A stretch of 37,760 bases of DNA, taken from positions 1 through 37,760 of the forward strand of contig JARLIW010000096.1 of the NCBI GenBank assembly GCA_031291515.1, given 5' to 3'. Positions 30,031-37,760 of the stretch are shown piece after piece. Made by a program: the position numbers and the translations under genes. Under the pieces are notes generated by a model. The model ran no database searches. It was not told the DNA's origin and saw nothing but the letters and a program-made list of their open reading frames with translations. Position 1 is the first letter of the stretch, and each line of letters begins with the position of its first letter. The stretch is from Beijerinckiaceae bacterium. GTDB taxonomy: Bacteria; Pseudomonadota; Alphaproteobacteria; Rhizobiales; Beijerinckiaceae.

Positions 30031-32561
30031 GCCGCAAATTCCTGAATGATGCGTTTTTCGAGATCGTGGCTGCCGAGATCCTCGACCCCGAGATTGGCGT
30101 TGATCATTTCCAATAGGGCCGTCCGGTCGAATTTTCCGACCACGCCGCACATGCCGCTCGTGGCGGCCGCCTCGGAAATGATCGGCGCGGCATGGGCCGC
30201 CAGCGCGAGGATCGGCAGCGCCGCGTATTTGGGATCGCGCTTGATTTCGCGGGCCAGCGTATAGCCGTCCATGCCCGGCATGTCGGTATCGGTGACGATC
30301 ATATGGAAGACCGCGCCGCGTTTCAGCATCGAGAGCGTTTCGGCGCCCGAGCTCGCCGTCGTCACGCGATACCCTGCCGCGGTAAGAATCGGCGACAGCA
30401 TGTCGCGGAAGAACAACCGGTCGTCGACGAGCAGGATGGCGAAACGTTTGATGACGCCGCGCGCCAAGGCATCGGGGCGCGCGATTTTGACGTAATGCGA
30501 AATGTCGATGATCTCGACGACGGTATCCTGAATATAGGCGGTTCCGATCGTCCCGTCCTTGGCGCTGGCAATTTCAATATCGAGGAAATCCTCCACGATA
30601 TCGATGATTTCGTCGACGATCAGACCGACGCTTTGGCCGCCGATGCCCATTACGAGGACCGGGCGCTCTTTCTTTGTCGCGTCTTCCCTGGAAATGCTGA
30701 TCAGCGGCATCAGGAAGCCGCGATGCTGCATCACGAGCATGCCGTCGCTGACCTCGGTCGCCTCGTCGGTGATCGCCTCGATTCGCGAAATCAGCGACAG
30801 CGGCACGACTTTGAGCGCATCACTGCCGGCCCGGAAGAGAATCAGCCTGGTTTTTTCGCGTGGCGGAACAAACGGCTCGATATTGTTTTGGACGCCGAGT
30901 TCCAACACTTGAACGAGACCGAGCGCCTTGGCGATGCCCGCGGGATCGAGGATCAGAACCACCGAGCCATCGCCGAGGATCGTGTGGCCCGAAAAACAGA
31001 AGAGATGGGACAAGGACGCGCCGAGCGGCTTGACCACGATCTCCTGCACATCCGTGACATTGTCGACGATGATCCCGCAGCACTGCGTTCCGACGCGCAT
31101 GATCACGGCCAGCTGGCTTTCTTGCGGCACGGCTGGCGCGTCGCCGAGACGCAGAATCTCGCGAGCATCGACCAAGGGGATGACCTGGTTGCGAAGCCGC
31201 AGAACCAAGCTGCCTTGCACCCGCTCGACCCGATGGTGGCTGCCCTCGCCAAATCCGATCGCCTCGATCACGGATTGCTGCGGCAATGCGAAGCGATGCG
31301 GCCCCACCTCGACGATCAAGGCCGGCGCGATCGCCAGGGTGAGCGGAATTTTGAGGCCGAAACTCGTGCCCTTGCCGGGTTTGGCGGCCACGGAAATCGA
31401 GCCGCCGATGGTTTCGATATTTTCGCGCACGACGTCGAGGCCGATGCCGCGTCCGGAAATATTGGTGATCTGCGTGGCCGTCGAGAAATCCGGCAGGAAG
31501 ATAAAGCGATAGATCGCTTCGTCCGTCATGCGATCGAGATCGGCCGGCGCCACGAGCCCGCGCGCCAACGCTTTCGCCTTGATCTTTTCGAGGCTGAGCC
31601 CGCGTCCGTCATCGGACACGGTGATCGTGATATAGCCGGCTTCGTGGCTCGCGGCGATATGGATCGTTCCCGCCTCGGGCTTGCCCGCCGCCGCCCGGAC
31701 GTCGGGTGTTTCAATGCCATGATCGGCGGAATTGCGCAGCATGTGGGTGAGCGGGTCGCGAATGACCTCGATGAGTTGCCGGTCGAGCTCGGTTTCCCCG
31801 CCTTCCACGACGAGCGAGAGCTTCTTGTGGGTCTCGACCGCGAGCTCGCGGATCAAGCGCGGCAAGCGCGAGAACAGCCGGCTCAACGGCTGCATCCGGG
31901 CGCGCATCACGGAATCCTGGAGGTCGCTAGTGAGGGCCGACAGCCGTTGCATCGGGGCTTTGACCGCCTCGTCCTCCTGACGCCGCGAGATTTCCAACAA
32001 TTGGTTGCGGGTCAGAACGAGTTCGGAGACGAGCACCATCATCCGTTCCAACGTACCGACTTCGACGCGAATCGTTTCGGGCTGGTGGCCCTGCTGGCTC
32101 GGCCCTGGCGACTTTCCTTCGGCGGCCTCCGCGGGATGCGGCGCCACGATCGCATCCGGCGCGGCGGCGACGGAGGCGCGGCCCTCGAGCATGGCGAGGT
32201 GATTTTCGAAGGCTTCGATCAGATCGCGATCGTCGCCCGGCGGTTCCGCGGCATGACGATCGAGCTCGACCAGGATCATGCGGATCCGGTCCACCGCCGC
32301 GAGGATCAGACTGACGAGATCGGGCGTCGCCAGCGAGCCCTCGCGCAGAATGCTCACGACGGCTTCCGCCGAATGCGCGAGTTTTTCGAGCCGGGTCAGG
32401 CCCAGGAAGCCGCAGGTGCCCTTGATCGTATGGAGCAGACGGAAAATACTGGTCACGATCGCGATGTTCGACGGCTCGGTCTCGAATTGGACGAGCTGCG
32501 AACTCGCCGCCTCGAGATGCTCGGACGTCTCGGTAACGAAATCGATGATCAGGTCGTCCAT
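30027..32561 (-). CDS. CheA-type hybrid histidine kinase with C-terminal receiver
   Basis: 844 residues. Hpt domain with phospho-histidine H44 in RLLHTIKGTCGFLGL. Dimerisation segment about 163-245 (RVEVGTLERMMVLVSELVLTRNQL). ATPase domain with N box HMLRNSADHGIE (273-284), G1 DDGRGL (317-322) and G2 GRGIGLDVV (370-378). Two CheW-like domains follow (about 405-550 and 571-692), then a receiver (about 706-825) with D713/D714 and phosphoacceptor D758. The layout is that of CheA kinases from chemotaxis-like or pilus/surface pathways in alphaproteobacteria. With only cheW beside it and ctrA next door, output may be regulatory rather than classic swimming chemotaxis; that is inference. Confidence 0.92.
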   Translation of the reverse strand: MDDLIIDFVTETSEHLEAASSQLVQFETEPSNIAIVTSIFRLLHTIKGTCGFLGLTRLEKLAHSAEAVVSILREGSLATPDLVSLILAAVDRIRMILVELDRHAAEPPGDDRDLIEAFENHLAMLEGRASVAAAPDAIVAPHPAEAAEGKSPGPSQQGHQPETIRVEVGTLERMMVLVSELVLTRNQLLEISRRQEDEAVKAPMQRLSALTSDLQDSVMRARMQPLSRLFSRLPRLIRELAVETHKKLSLVVEGGETELDRQLIEVIRDPLTHMLRNSADHGIETPDVRAAAGKPEAGTIHIAASHEAGYITITVSDDGRGLSLEKIKAKALARGLVAPADLDRMTDEAIYRFIFLPDFSTATQITNISGRGIGLDVVRENIETIGGSISVAAKPGKGTSFGLKIPLTLAIAPALIVEVGPHRFALPQQSVIEAIGFGEGSHHRVERVQGSLVLRLRNQVIPLVDAREILRLGDAPAVPQESQLAVIMRVGTQCCGIIVDNVTDVQEIVVKPLGASLSHLFCFSGHTILGDGSVVLILDPAGIAKALGLVQVLELGVQNNIEPFVPPREKTRLILFRAGSDALKVVPLSLISRIEAITDEATEVSDGMLVMQHRGFLMPLISISREDATKKERPVLVMGIGGQSVGLIVDEIIDIVEDFLDIEIASAKDGTIGTAYIQDTVVEIIDISHYVKIARPDALARGVIKRFAILLVDDRLFFRDMLSPILTAAGYRVTTASSGAETLSMLKRGAVFHMIVTDTDMPGMDGYTLAREIKRDPKYAALPILALAAHAAPIISEAAATSGMCGVVGKFDRTALLEMINANLGVEDLGSHDLEKRIIQEFAA

Positions 32562-32750
32562 GTCTTGTCCGCGTGACCTTGGCTAAGGAGCCGTGGCGCG
32601 ATTGTTCACCATTGAGGTTAAAGAGGGCTGAAGGCAGCCGCGTTGCCAGAGGTTTATCTTGATTTCGCTCTGGCCTCCGACCCTTGCGCGCGATCCTCGA
32701 AGCGCTCTATGCCAACGCACGTCCCATTCGAGACAAACGGATCAAACAGA

Positions 32751-33179
32751 ATGATCACGGACTGGAATCCCTGGCAGGCCCTGGCGGGCGGCGGGCTCAT
32801 TGGGCTCTCCGCCGCGCTTCTCTTGCTGAGCAACGGAAAAATCGCGGGCATTAGCGGCATCGTCGGGCGGCTGATGCTCGCGCCCGGCGAGGGCGCGGCC
32901 TGGCGGGCGGCGTTCTTGGCGGGTTTGCTGAGCGGCCCGCTGCTGTTCGTCGCCTTCGCGGGACATTGGCCCGACATCGGCATCGACGCGTCCTGGCCCG
33001 TTCTGCTCGCCGCCGGGCTCCTGGTCGGGGCCGGCACCCGCTGGGGTCACGGCTGCACGAGCGGGCATGGCGTCTGCGGGCTCGCGCGTCTGTCACGCCG
33101 TTCGATGGTGGCCGTCGCGACCTTCATGGCCGCGGCCATTGTCACGGTCTTTGTCGTCCGCCACGGAATCCAGCCATGA
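32751..33179 (+). CDS. YeeE/YedE family membrane protein (first of pair)
   Basis: 142 residues from ATG 32751; ATG 32709 in frame is possible, neither with a strong ribosome site. Four hydrophobic helices, with the signature [21 protein letters not shown] holding two cysteines on the conduction path. The YeeE/YedE family imports thiosulfate or related sulfur compounds. Split pairs such as PmpA/PmpB appear beside sulfide-responsive BigR genes, but no BigR or persulfide dioxygenase is here. It overlaps the next gene by ATGA. Confidence 0.88.
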   Translation: MITDWNPWQALAGGGLIGLSAALLLLSNGKIAGISGIVGRLMLAPGEGAAWRAAFLAGLLSGPLLFVAFAGHWPDIGIDASWPVLLAAGLLVGAGTRWGHGCTSGHGVCGLARLSRRSMVAVATFMAAAIVTVFVVRHGIQP

Positions 33180-33610
33180 CCGCGCGCATCTTGGCCGCCC
33201 TTGCCGCCGGCCTGCTGTTCGGGCTCGGCCTCGCCGTCTCCGGCATGATGAACCCGCGCCGCGTGCTCGGCTTTCTCGATGTCGCGGGTTCTTGGGACCC
33301 GACGCTGGCGTTCGTGCTGGCCGGGGCGGTCGGCGTCTCGGCGGCCGGCTATCTCGTCGCGCGCCGGATCAAGCGGCCCTGGCTCGCGCCATCGTTCGAC
33401 ATTCCGACGCGCCGCGACATCGATGCGCCGCTCGTCGGCGGCGCGATTCTGTTCGGCATCGGCTGGGGCCTGTCCGGCTTTTGCCCCGGCCCGGCGCTCG
33501 CCGCGCTCGGCGCCGGGCTGCCGGGCGATCTCATCTTCGTCGCCGCCATGCTCGCGGGCATGTGGATTTCGGCAAGATTGGAGCGCTTTCGCGCCACCAG
33601 CCAGCGGTAG
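33176..33610 (+). CDS. YeeE/YedE family membrane protein, DUF6691-like (second of pair)
   Basis: 144 residues starting at the ATG inside the ATGA overlap with the preceding gene. Helices [55 protein letters not shown] and [13 protein letters not shown]. The motifs [12 protein letters not shown] and [12 protein letters not shown] are the paired half of the sulfur transporter, with one cysteine in CPGPA. Together with its neighbour it should form the complete transporter. Confidence 0.88.
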   Translation: MTARILAALAAGLLFGLGLAVSGMMNPRRVLGFLDVAGSWDPTLAFVLAGAVGVSAAGYLVARRIKRPWLAPSFDIPTRRDIDAPLVGGAILFGIGWGLSGFCPGPALAALGAGLPGDLIFVAAMLAGMWISARLERFRATSQR

Positions 33611-33635
33611 GGCGAATAGGCAACCGGGAGTGGGA

Positions 33636-36251
33636 CTAGCCGCGCCGCTTGCCCCGCGTCGGGCGCGTCCCGCCCTTGCCGGCCGAACTGCGCGGCTTGG
33701 CTTCGCCGCCGCCGAAATTATGCGGCCCCATTTCGTCGTCGGTCGGCTTGTGCGGGCGGTTCGACGGGATGTTGGCGGCGCGGCCATATTTTCGATCGCC
33801 CGCGAAGGCCCCGGCGGCCTCCTCGACGTCCCGTTGGCTCGCCATCGGATCGTGACCGATCGCGAGTTCGACGGCTTGCAGGCGCTTGACCTCGTCGCGC
33901 AACCGCGCGGCTTCCTCGAATTGCAGATTGGCGGCGGCCTCGCGCATGCGCTTTTCGAGATCCGCGATCGTCGCCTTGAAATTATGGCCGATCAGCGGGA
34001 CGTCGCTGTTGAGTCCGGCATCGACGGTGACGTGATCCTGCTCGTAGACCGAGCCCAAGATGTCTTGGATGCCGCGTTTGATCGTCGCCGGGGTGATGCC
34101 GTGCTCGGTATTGTAAGCCTCCTGGCGCGCGCGGCGGCGCGAAGTCTCGGCCATCGCGCGCTGCATCGAGCCGGTCTCTTTATCGGCATAGAGAATCACG
34201 CGGCCGTCGACGTTGCGCGCGGCGCGCCCGATGGTTTGGACCAAGGACGTTTCGGACCGCAAAAACCCTTCCTTGTCGGCATCGAGAATCGCCACGAGCC
34301 CGCATTCGGGAATATCGAGGCCCTCGCGCAACAGATTGATGCCCACCAAGGCGTCGAAGGCGCCGAGGCGCAGGTCGCGAATGATTTCGATGCGCTCGAT
34401 CGTGTCGATATCGCTATGCATGTAACGCACGCGCACGCCGTGTTCGTGGAGATATTCAGTCAAATCCTCGGCCATCCGCTTGGTCAGCACGGTCACGAGC
34501 GAGCGATAGCCCATCAGCGCCATCGCGCGGATTTCGCCGAGCACGTCGTCGACTTGCGCGCGCGCGGGACGCACCTCGACGGGCGGATCGATGAGACCCG
34601 TCGGACGGATCACCTGTTCGACGAAGACGCCGCCGGTGCGCTCCATTTCCCAGGTGCCGGGCGTCGCCGAGACATGAACGGTCTGCGGCCGCATCGCTTC
34701 CCATTCCTCGAACCGCAATGGGCGGTTGTCGAGACACGACGGCAGGCGGAAGCCATATTCGGCCAAGGTCGCCTTGCGCCTGAAATCGCCGCGATACATG
34801 CCGCCGATCTGCGGCACCGTGACGTGAGATTCGTCGGTGAAGACGAGCGCGTTGTCGGGCAGATATTCGAACAGCGTCGGCGGCGGCTCGCCGGGCTTAC
34901 GGCCGGTGAGATAACGCGAGTAATTCTCGATGCCCGCGCAGGAGCCCGTCGCCTCGAGCATTTCGAGATCGAACATGGTGCGCTGTTCGAGCCGTTGGGC
35001 TTCCAACAACCGACCGGACTTGTTGAGTTCGTCGAGGCGCTGGCGCAGCTCGGCCTTGATGCCCTTGATCGATTGCAGCAACGTCGGGCGCGGCGTGACA
35101 TAATGCGAATTCGCGTAAATCTTGACGAATTCGAGTTCCTGCGTCTTCTTGCCCGTCAGCGGATCGAATTCGGCGATGCTTTCGATCTCGTCGCCGAAAA
35201 AGCCGATCCGCCAGGCGCGATCCTCGTAATGGGCCGGGAACAGTTCGATCGTATCGCCGCGCACGCGGAACACACCGCGCGAAAAATCGCCGCCCGAGCG
35301 TTTGTATTGCAGGGCCACGAGGTCCGAGATGAGCTGGCGCTGGTCGATCTTCTCGCCCGCCTTCACCGTGAAGGTCATCGCGGTATAGGTTTCGACCGAG
35401 CCGATACCATAAATGCACGAGACGGAGGCGACGATGATCACATCGTCGCGTTCGAGCAGCGAGCGGGTCGCGGCATGGCGCATCCGGTCGATCTGCTCGT
35501 TGATCGAGCTTTCCTTCTCGATATAGGTGTCGGTGCGCGGCACATAGGCTTCGGGCTGGTAATAATCGTAATACGAGACGAAATATTCGACCGCGTTGTT
35601 CGGGAAAAAACTTTTGAACTCGCCGTAGAGTTGTGCCGCGAGGGTCTTGTTGGGCGCAAGCACCAGCGCGGGGCGGTTGGTGCGCGCGATGACCTGCGCC
35701 ATCGTGAAGGTCTTGCCGGAGCCGGTGACGCCGAGCAGCACCTGGTCGCGTTCATGGGCCGCGACGCCCGCGACAAGCTCCTCGATGGCCTGCGGCTGAT
35801 CGCCCTTGGGCTCGAATTCCGACACGATTTCGAAGCGAATGCCGCCTTCGGATTTGGCCGGCCGCTCGGGACGGTGCGGCGACCACGGCTTTTTCTCGCG
35901 CAGATTGGGGTCGCCGGCTTCGAGCAGCGCCTTGAGCGATTCGGCGGTGGCGGCCGCGCCCGTCATCCCGAACGGGTGGGCGCTGGTCGAGAGCGGATGC
36001 GGCTTGGGCGGCGCGGTATCGAGTTCGCCCGCGCTGTCGAGACCGAGCGCCGAGGCGAGCTTGGCGTCGATGCGCGACACCGGGCCAGCGTCGAACGGGG
36101 CTTGCCCCTCCTCGAAGCCGGGGCGCCGCTGGTTCAGCGCCGGGTTCAGCAGAGCCGCGAGATGCTCGCCCAACGGCTGCATCTCGGGCTTAGAGGCCCG
36201 TGATTTAGGGGTACGCGTGGATTTGGCGGCGGGTTTCGGCGTTTTCGGCAT
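33636..36251 (-). CDS. uvrB: UvrB, excinuclease ABC subunit B
   Basis: 871 residues, with a roughly 138-residue N-terminal extension rich in Lys, Pro and Ser before the usual start ([18 protein letters not shown]). Walker A is GVTGSGKT (174-181). The damage-probing beta-hairpin [15 protein letters not shown], the helicase motifs [20 protein letters not shown] and [10 protein letters not shown], and the C-terminal UVR motif ([30 protein letters not shown], in two halves) are all present. UvrB verifies lesions and recruits UvrC in nucleotide excision repair. Long N-terminal tails occur in Rhizobiales UvrB proteins; their role is not known. Confidence 0.96.
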   Translation of the reverse strand: MPKTPKPAAKSTRTPKSRASKPEMQPLGEHLAALLNPALNQRRPGFEEGQAPFDAGPVSRIDAKLASALGLDSAGELDTAPPKPHPLSTSAHPFGMTGAAATAESLKALLEAGDPNLREKKPWSPHRPERPAKSEGGIRFEIVSEFEPKGDQPQAIEELVAGVAAHERDQVLLGVTGSGKTFTMAQVIARTNRPALVLAPNKTLAAQLYGEFKSFFPNNAVEYFVSYYDYYQPEAYVPRTDTYIEKESSINEQIDRMRHAATRSLLERDDVIIVASVSCIYGIGSVETYTAMTFTVKAGEKIDQRQLISDLVALQYKRSGGDFSRGVFRVRGDTIELFPAHYEDRAWRIGFFGDEIESIAEFDPLTGKKTQELEFVKIYANSHYVTPRPTLLQSIKGIKAELRQRLDELNKSGRLLEAQRLEQRTMFDLEMLEATGSCAGIENYSRYLTGRKPGEPPPTLFEYLPDNALVFTDESHVTVPQIGGMYRGDFRRKATLAEYGFRLPSCLDNRPLRFEEWEAMRPQTVHVSATPGTWEMERTGGVFVEQVIRPTGLIDPPVEVRPARAQVDDVLGEIRAMALMGYRSLVTVLTKRMAEDLTEYLHEHGVRVRYMHSDIDTIERIEIIRDLRLGAFDALVGINLLREGLDIPECGLVAILDADKEGFLRSETSLVQTIGRAARNVDGRVILYADKETGSMQRAMAETSRRRARQEAYNTEHGITPATIKRGIQDILGSVYEQDHVTVDAGLNSDVPLIGHNFKATIADLEKRMREAAANLQFEEAARLRDEVKRLQAVELAIGHDPMASQRDVEEAAGAFAGDRKYGRAANIPSNRPHKPTDDEMGPHNFGGGEAKPRSSAGKGGTRPTRGKRRG

Positions 36252-36266
36252 GGGGCCAATATGGTC

Positions 36267-36872
36267 TCAACCGGACGCGCGCGAAAGGTCTTCCCGGTCG
36301 ATCCGTTTGGTTCCGGCGAACAAGCGGTAGAAAAGTCCCGCCGCCGCCCCCGCGGCGATCTCGACGGGCCAGCCGTGGCGCGGCGGAATGCCGCCGACCG
36401 CGAAGAATAGATCGGCGCAAAGGAGATTGATCCCCGCCCCGCCCAGGGTATAGGCCGCCAGACTCGTCTGTCCGACCCTGGCGAGCAGGCGATGAGCGAT
36501 CAACAAAGCCGAGGCCGCCGCCCGCGCGCCGCCGAGCAGGCTCAAGGCAATCATGTAAGGTTGCGCCCGACCGGCAATATCGTCGATTCCGGCGCGCTCG
36601 AGCAACGGCTGAAGCGCGGCATCGGCGGGGACGGGCTGGCCGATATCGAGGCCGACCAAGAAAAAGCCCGTGACCAGCCCCGCCAGGATCGCGGCGCTGA
36701 ACGAACGAGGAACTTCGCGGAGCTGCGCGGGGATGACATCGCCGAGTTCTTGCCGGATCGTCGCGAAGACGGCGGCCTGTTCGACCGGCACGACAAGCGG
36801 CGGCTTCGGCGCGGGGACCGTCCGGCGCACCGGTTGACGTTTACCGAATTCACGAGCCGAAGAACGCTGCAT
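36267..36872 (-). CDS. hypothetical membrane protein
   Basis: 201 residues. A basic and proline-rich N-terminal part (1-30) precedes a soluble segment with FATIRQELGDVIPAQLREVPRSF. Three to four hydrophobic helices follow (about 58-77, 105-125, 138-160, 170-186). I recognise no family. It starts upstream of uvrB on the same strand with a 15-base gap, so it may be co-transcribed, though no functional link is evident. Confidence 0.7.
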   Translation of the reverse strand: MQRSSAREFGKRQPVRRTVPAPKPPLVVPVEQAAVFATIRQELGDVIPAQLREVPRSFSAAILAGLVTGFFLVGLDIGQPVPADAALQPLLERAGIDDIAGRAQPYMIALSLLGGARAAASALLIAHRLLARVGQTSLAAYTLGGAGINLLCADLFFAVGGIPPRHGWPVEIAAGAAAGLFYRLFAGTKRIDREDLSRASG

Positions 36873-36971
36873 GACTGGAGCCTAGCAGCGCCGGTTTAAG
36901 ACCGGCTTATGGCAATTGGCGAAACAGCCGCATGGTGGTTCGGGGTTCGTTTACTTCAACCCCGTCGCCGC

Positions 36972-37760
36972 TCACCCCACCGTCACGACCGCGCCGCGCA
37001 AGACGTAGCCGGCCGTCGTCTTGTTCCAGCTGACGTCGGGCGTCCGCGCGAGGCGCAGATTGGGAACGCGAAGGAGGTGATCGAGAAAGATCGCGGTTTC
37101 CTGAATGGCGACCGCCGCGCCGGGGCATTTATGAGGGCCGTCGCCAAAGCTCATATGCGTCGGCGCGCGGCCTTGGGCGCGGTCGGGATCGATATGATAG
37201 GGGCAGCGGCCCGCGACCTCGGGATCGGCATTGACCGCGCGCACATCGATTTCAAGGAGGGTGCCGGCCGCGATTTCTTCCGAAACGCCATCATTGTCGA
37301 GCGTGATCTTCTGGGTCGCGCGGCGCGAAAGCGTGCCGACGGCGGGCTCGAGCCGCAAAATCTCTTCGAGCAAGGCGTGGCGTCCCGCCTCGCTGGCGTC
37401 GAGAAAACGCTGGCGCAGATCCTCGCGCTCGAGCAGATGCCAGGCCGCGACGATGATGAACTCGCGCGTCGTGGACATGCCGGCGGTGCTATAGGTGATA
37501 CATTCGGTCAGAATATCGATCACGGACCATTTTTGCGCGACGAGATGCGACAGCAAATCCTCGCGCGGGGCGCGCTTGCGCGCCTTGATCGCGGGGCGCA
37601 CGTCGAGAAAATAAACCAGGAACAAATTGACCTGGCTCGTCACGACGAAGACCAGGATGTCCCACCAGTTCGCCTTGACCGGAATCTCGTTGGTAAAGAA
37701 ACGGCTGAGACGGTTGCCGATGCCCGGCAGCAGACTCTCCGTCAAGCCGGTGATCTCGGC
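36972..37760 (-). CDS. cytochrome P450, C-terminal part (5' end outside window)
   Basis: The frame stays open through 37760, so the gene starts beyond the window; about 262 codons are seen. The I-helix oxygen-activation region reads YSTAGMSTTREF, the K-helix ExxR is EILRLEP, and the haem-binding loop is SFGDGPHKCPGAAVAIQE, with the axial cysteine in HKCPG. It is a soluble bacterial-type monooxygenase; substrate and redox partners are unknown, and no ferredoxin gene is in view. TTG 37745 is an in-frame codon, not a likely start. Confidence 0.92.
   Translation of the reverse strand, partial: AEITGLTESLLPGIGNRLSRFFTNEIPVKANWWDILVFVVTSQVNLFLVYFLDVRPAIKARKRAPREDLLSHLVAQKWSVIDILTECITYSTAGMSTTREFIIVAAWHLLEREDLRQRFLDASEAGRHALLEEILRLEPAVGTLSRRATQKITLDNDGVSEEIAAGTLLEIDVRAVNADPEVAGRCPYHIDPDRAQGRAPTHMSFGDGPHKCPGAAVAIQETAIFLDHLLRVPNLRLARTPDVSWNKTTAGYVLRGAVVTVG

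Noticed and set aside
30192-32576. 794-codon plus-strand ORF
   Set aside because: Antisense shadow of the CheA-type kinase gene.
33279-36203. 974-codon plus-strand ORF
   Set aside because: Antisense shadow of uvrB in GC-rich DNA; the uvrB product is unmistakable.

Overview
This 37.8 kb window is GC-rich chromosomal DNA from an alphaproteobacterium of the order Hyphomicrobiales (Rhizobiales). A Beijerinckiaceae, Methylocystaceae or Bradyrhizobium-like genome is my best guess. The evidence is the set of lineage-typical genes: PhyR/NepR/EcfG, CpdR, SciP (DUF1153) and CtrA, a long UvrB, a DUF2125 protein, a PmtA-type methyltransferase and a BTLCP-type protease. I see no phage, integron or CRISPR. 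The only clearly degraded accessory patch is a broken barnase-type toxin with its immunity genes (7.7-9.1 kb).

Layout. 0-2.4 kb: the 3' end of a PlsC-like acyltransferase, tRNA-Val(GAC), cpdR and an N-formylglutamate amidohydrolase. 2.4-2.6 kb: a candidate C-rich sRNA on the minus strand. 2.7-5.3 kb: hisN, a ChaC-like gamma-glutamylcyclotransferase and a DUF2125 protein. 5.3-7.4 kb: the general stress response core, phyR divergent from nepR-ecfG. 7.7-9.1 kb: the toxin remnant, a barstar-like gene and a second possible immunity gene. 9.1-14.8 kb: a REP-like element, asd, a small secreted protein, yggS, an alpha/beta hydrolase, a KGG-repeat stress protein, nth and a DUF2244 membrane protein. 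14.8-14.93 kb: a second candidate C-rich sRNA behind a perfect EcfG-type promoter. 15.2-17.7 kb: a periplasmic transglutaminase-like peptidase, a GT87-like membrane glycosyltransferase and a small membrane protein. 17.8-20.5 kb: a DUF1800-DUF1501 operon. 20.8-25.5 kb: a glutamine amidotransferase, an HSL-like hydrolase lacking its serine nucleophile, a cold shock protein, a small XRE regulator, and mnmA-pmtA. 25.8-32.6 kb: sciP, a YbhN-like protein, fliJ divergent from ctrA, then cheW and a CheA-receiver hybrid kinase. 32.7-37.8 kb: a YeeE/YedE pair, uvrB, an unknown membrane protein and the 3' part of a cytochrome P450.

Two regulatory circuits dominate. The first is the general stress response: phosphorylated PhyR sequesters NepR and frees EcfG. 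Two candidate targets lie in the same window, a KGG-repeat protein and a ~79-nt sRNA with C-rich hairpin loops. The second is the CtrA cell-cycle pathway: ctrA, its inhibitor sciP and the ClpXP adaptor cpdR. Two perfect TTAA-N7-TTAA CtrA boxes lie before a transglutaminase-like peptidase and a glutamine amidotransferase, with weaker matches before sciP and a small membrane protein.

The most novel-looking items are the two minus-strand sRNA candidates at 2443-2529 and 14818-14896. Both are short, rich in stem-loops, end in a strong intrinsic terminator and display anti-Shine-Dalgarno (CCUCC/CCCCC) segments. They resemble in design the GsrN, alpha-r14 and cuckoo RNAs of alphaproteobacteria. All calls come from reading the sequence; no database search was possible.
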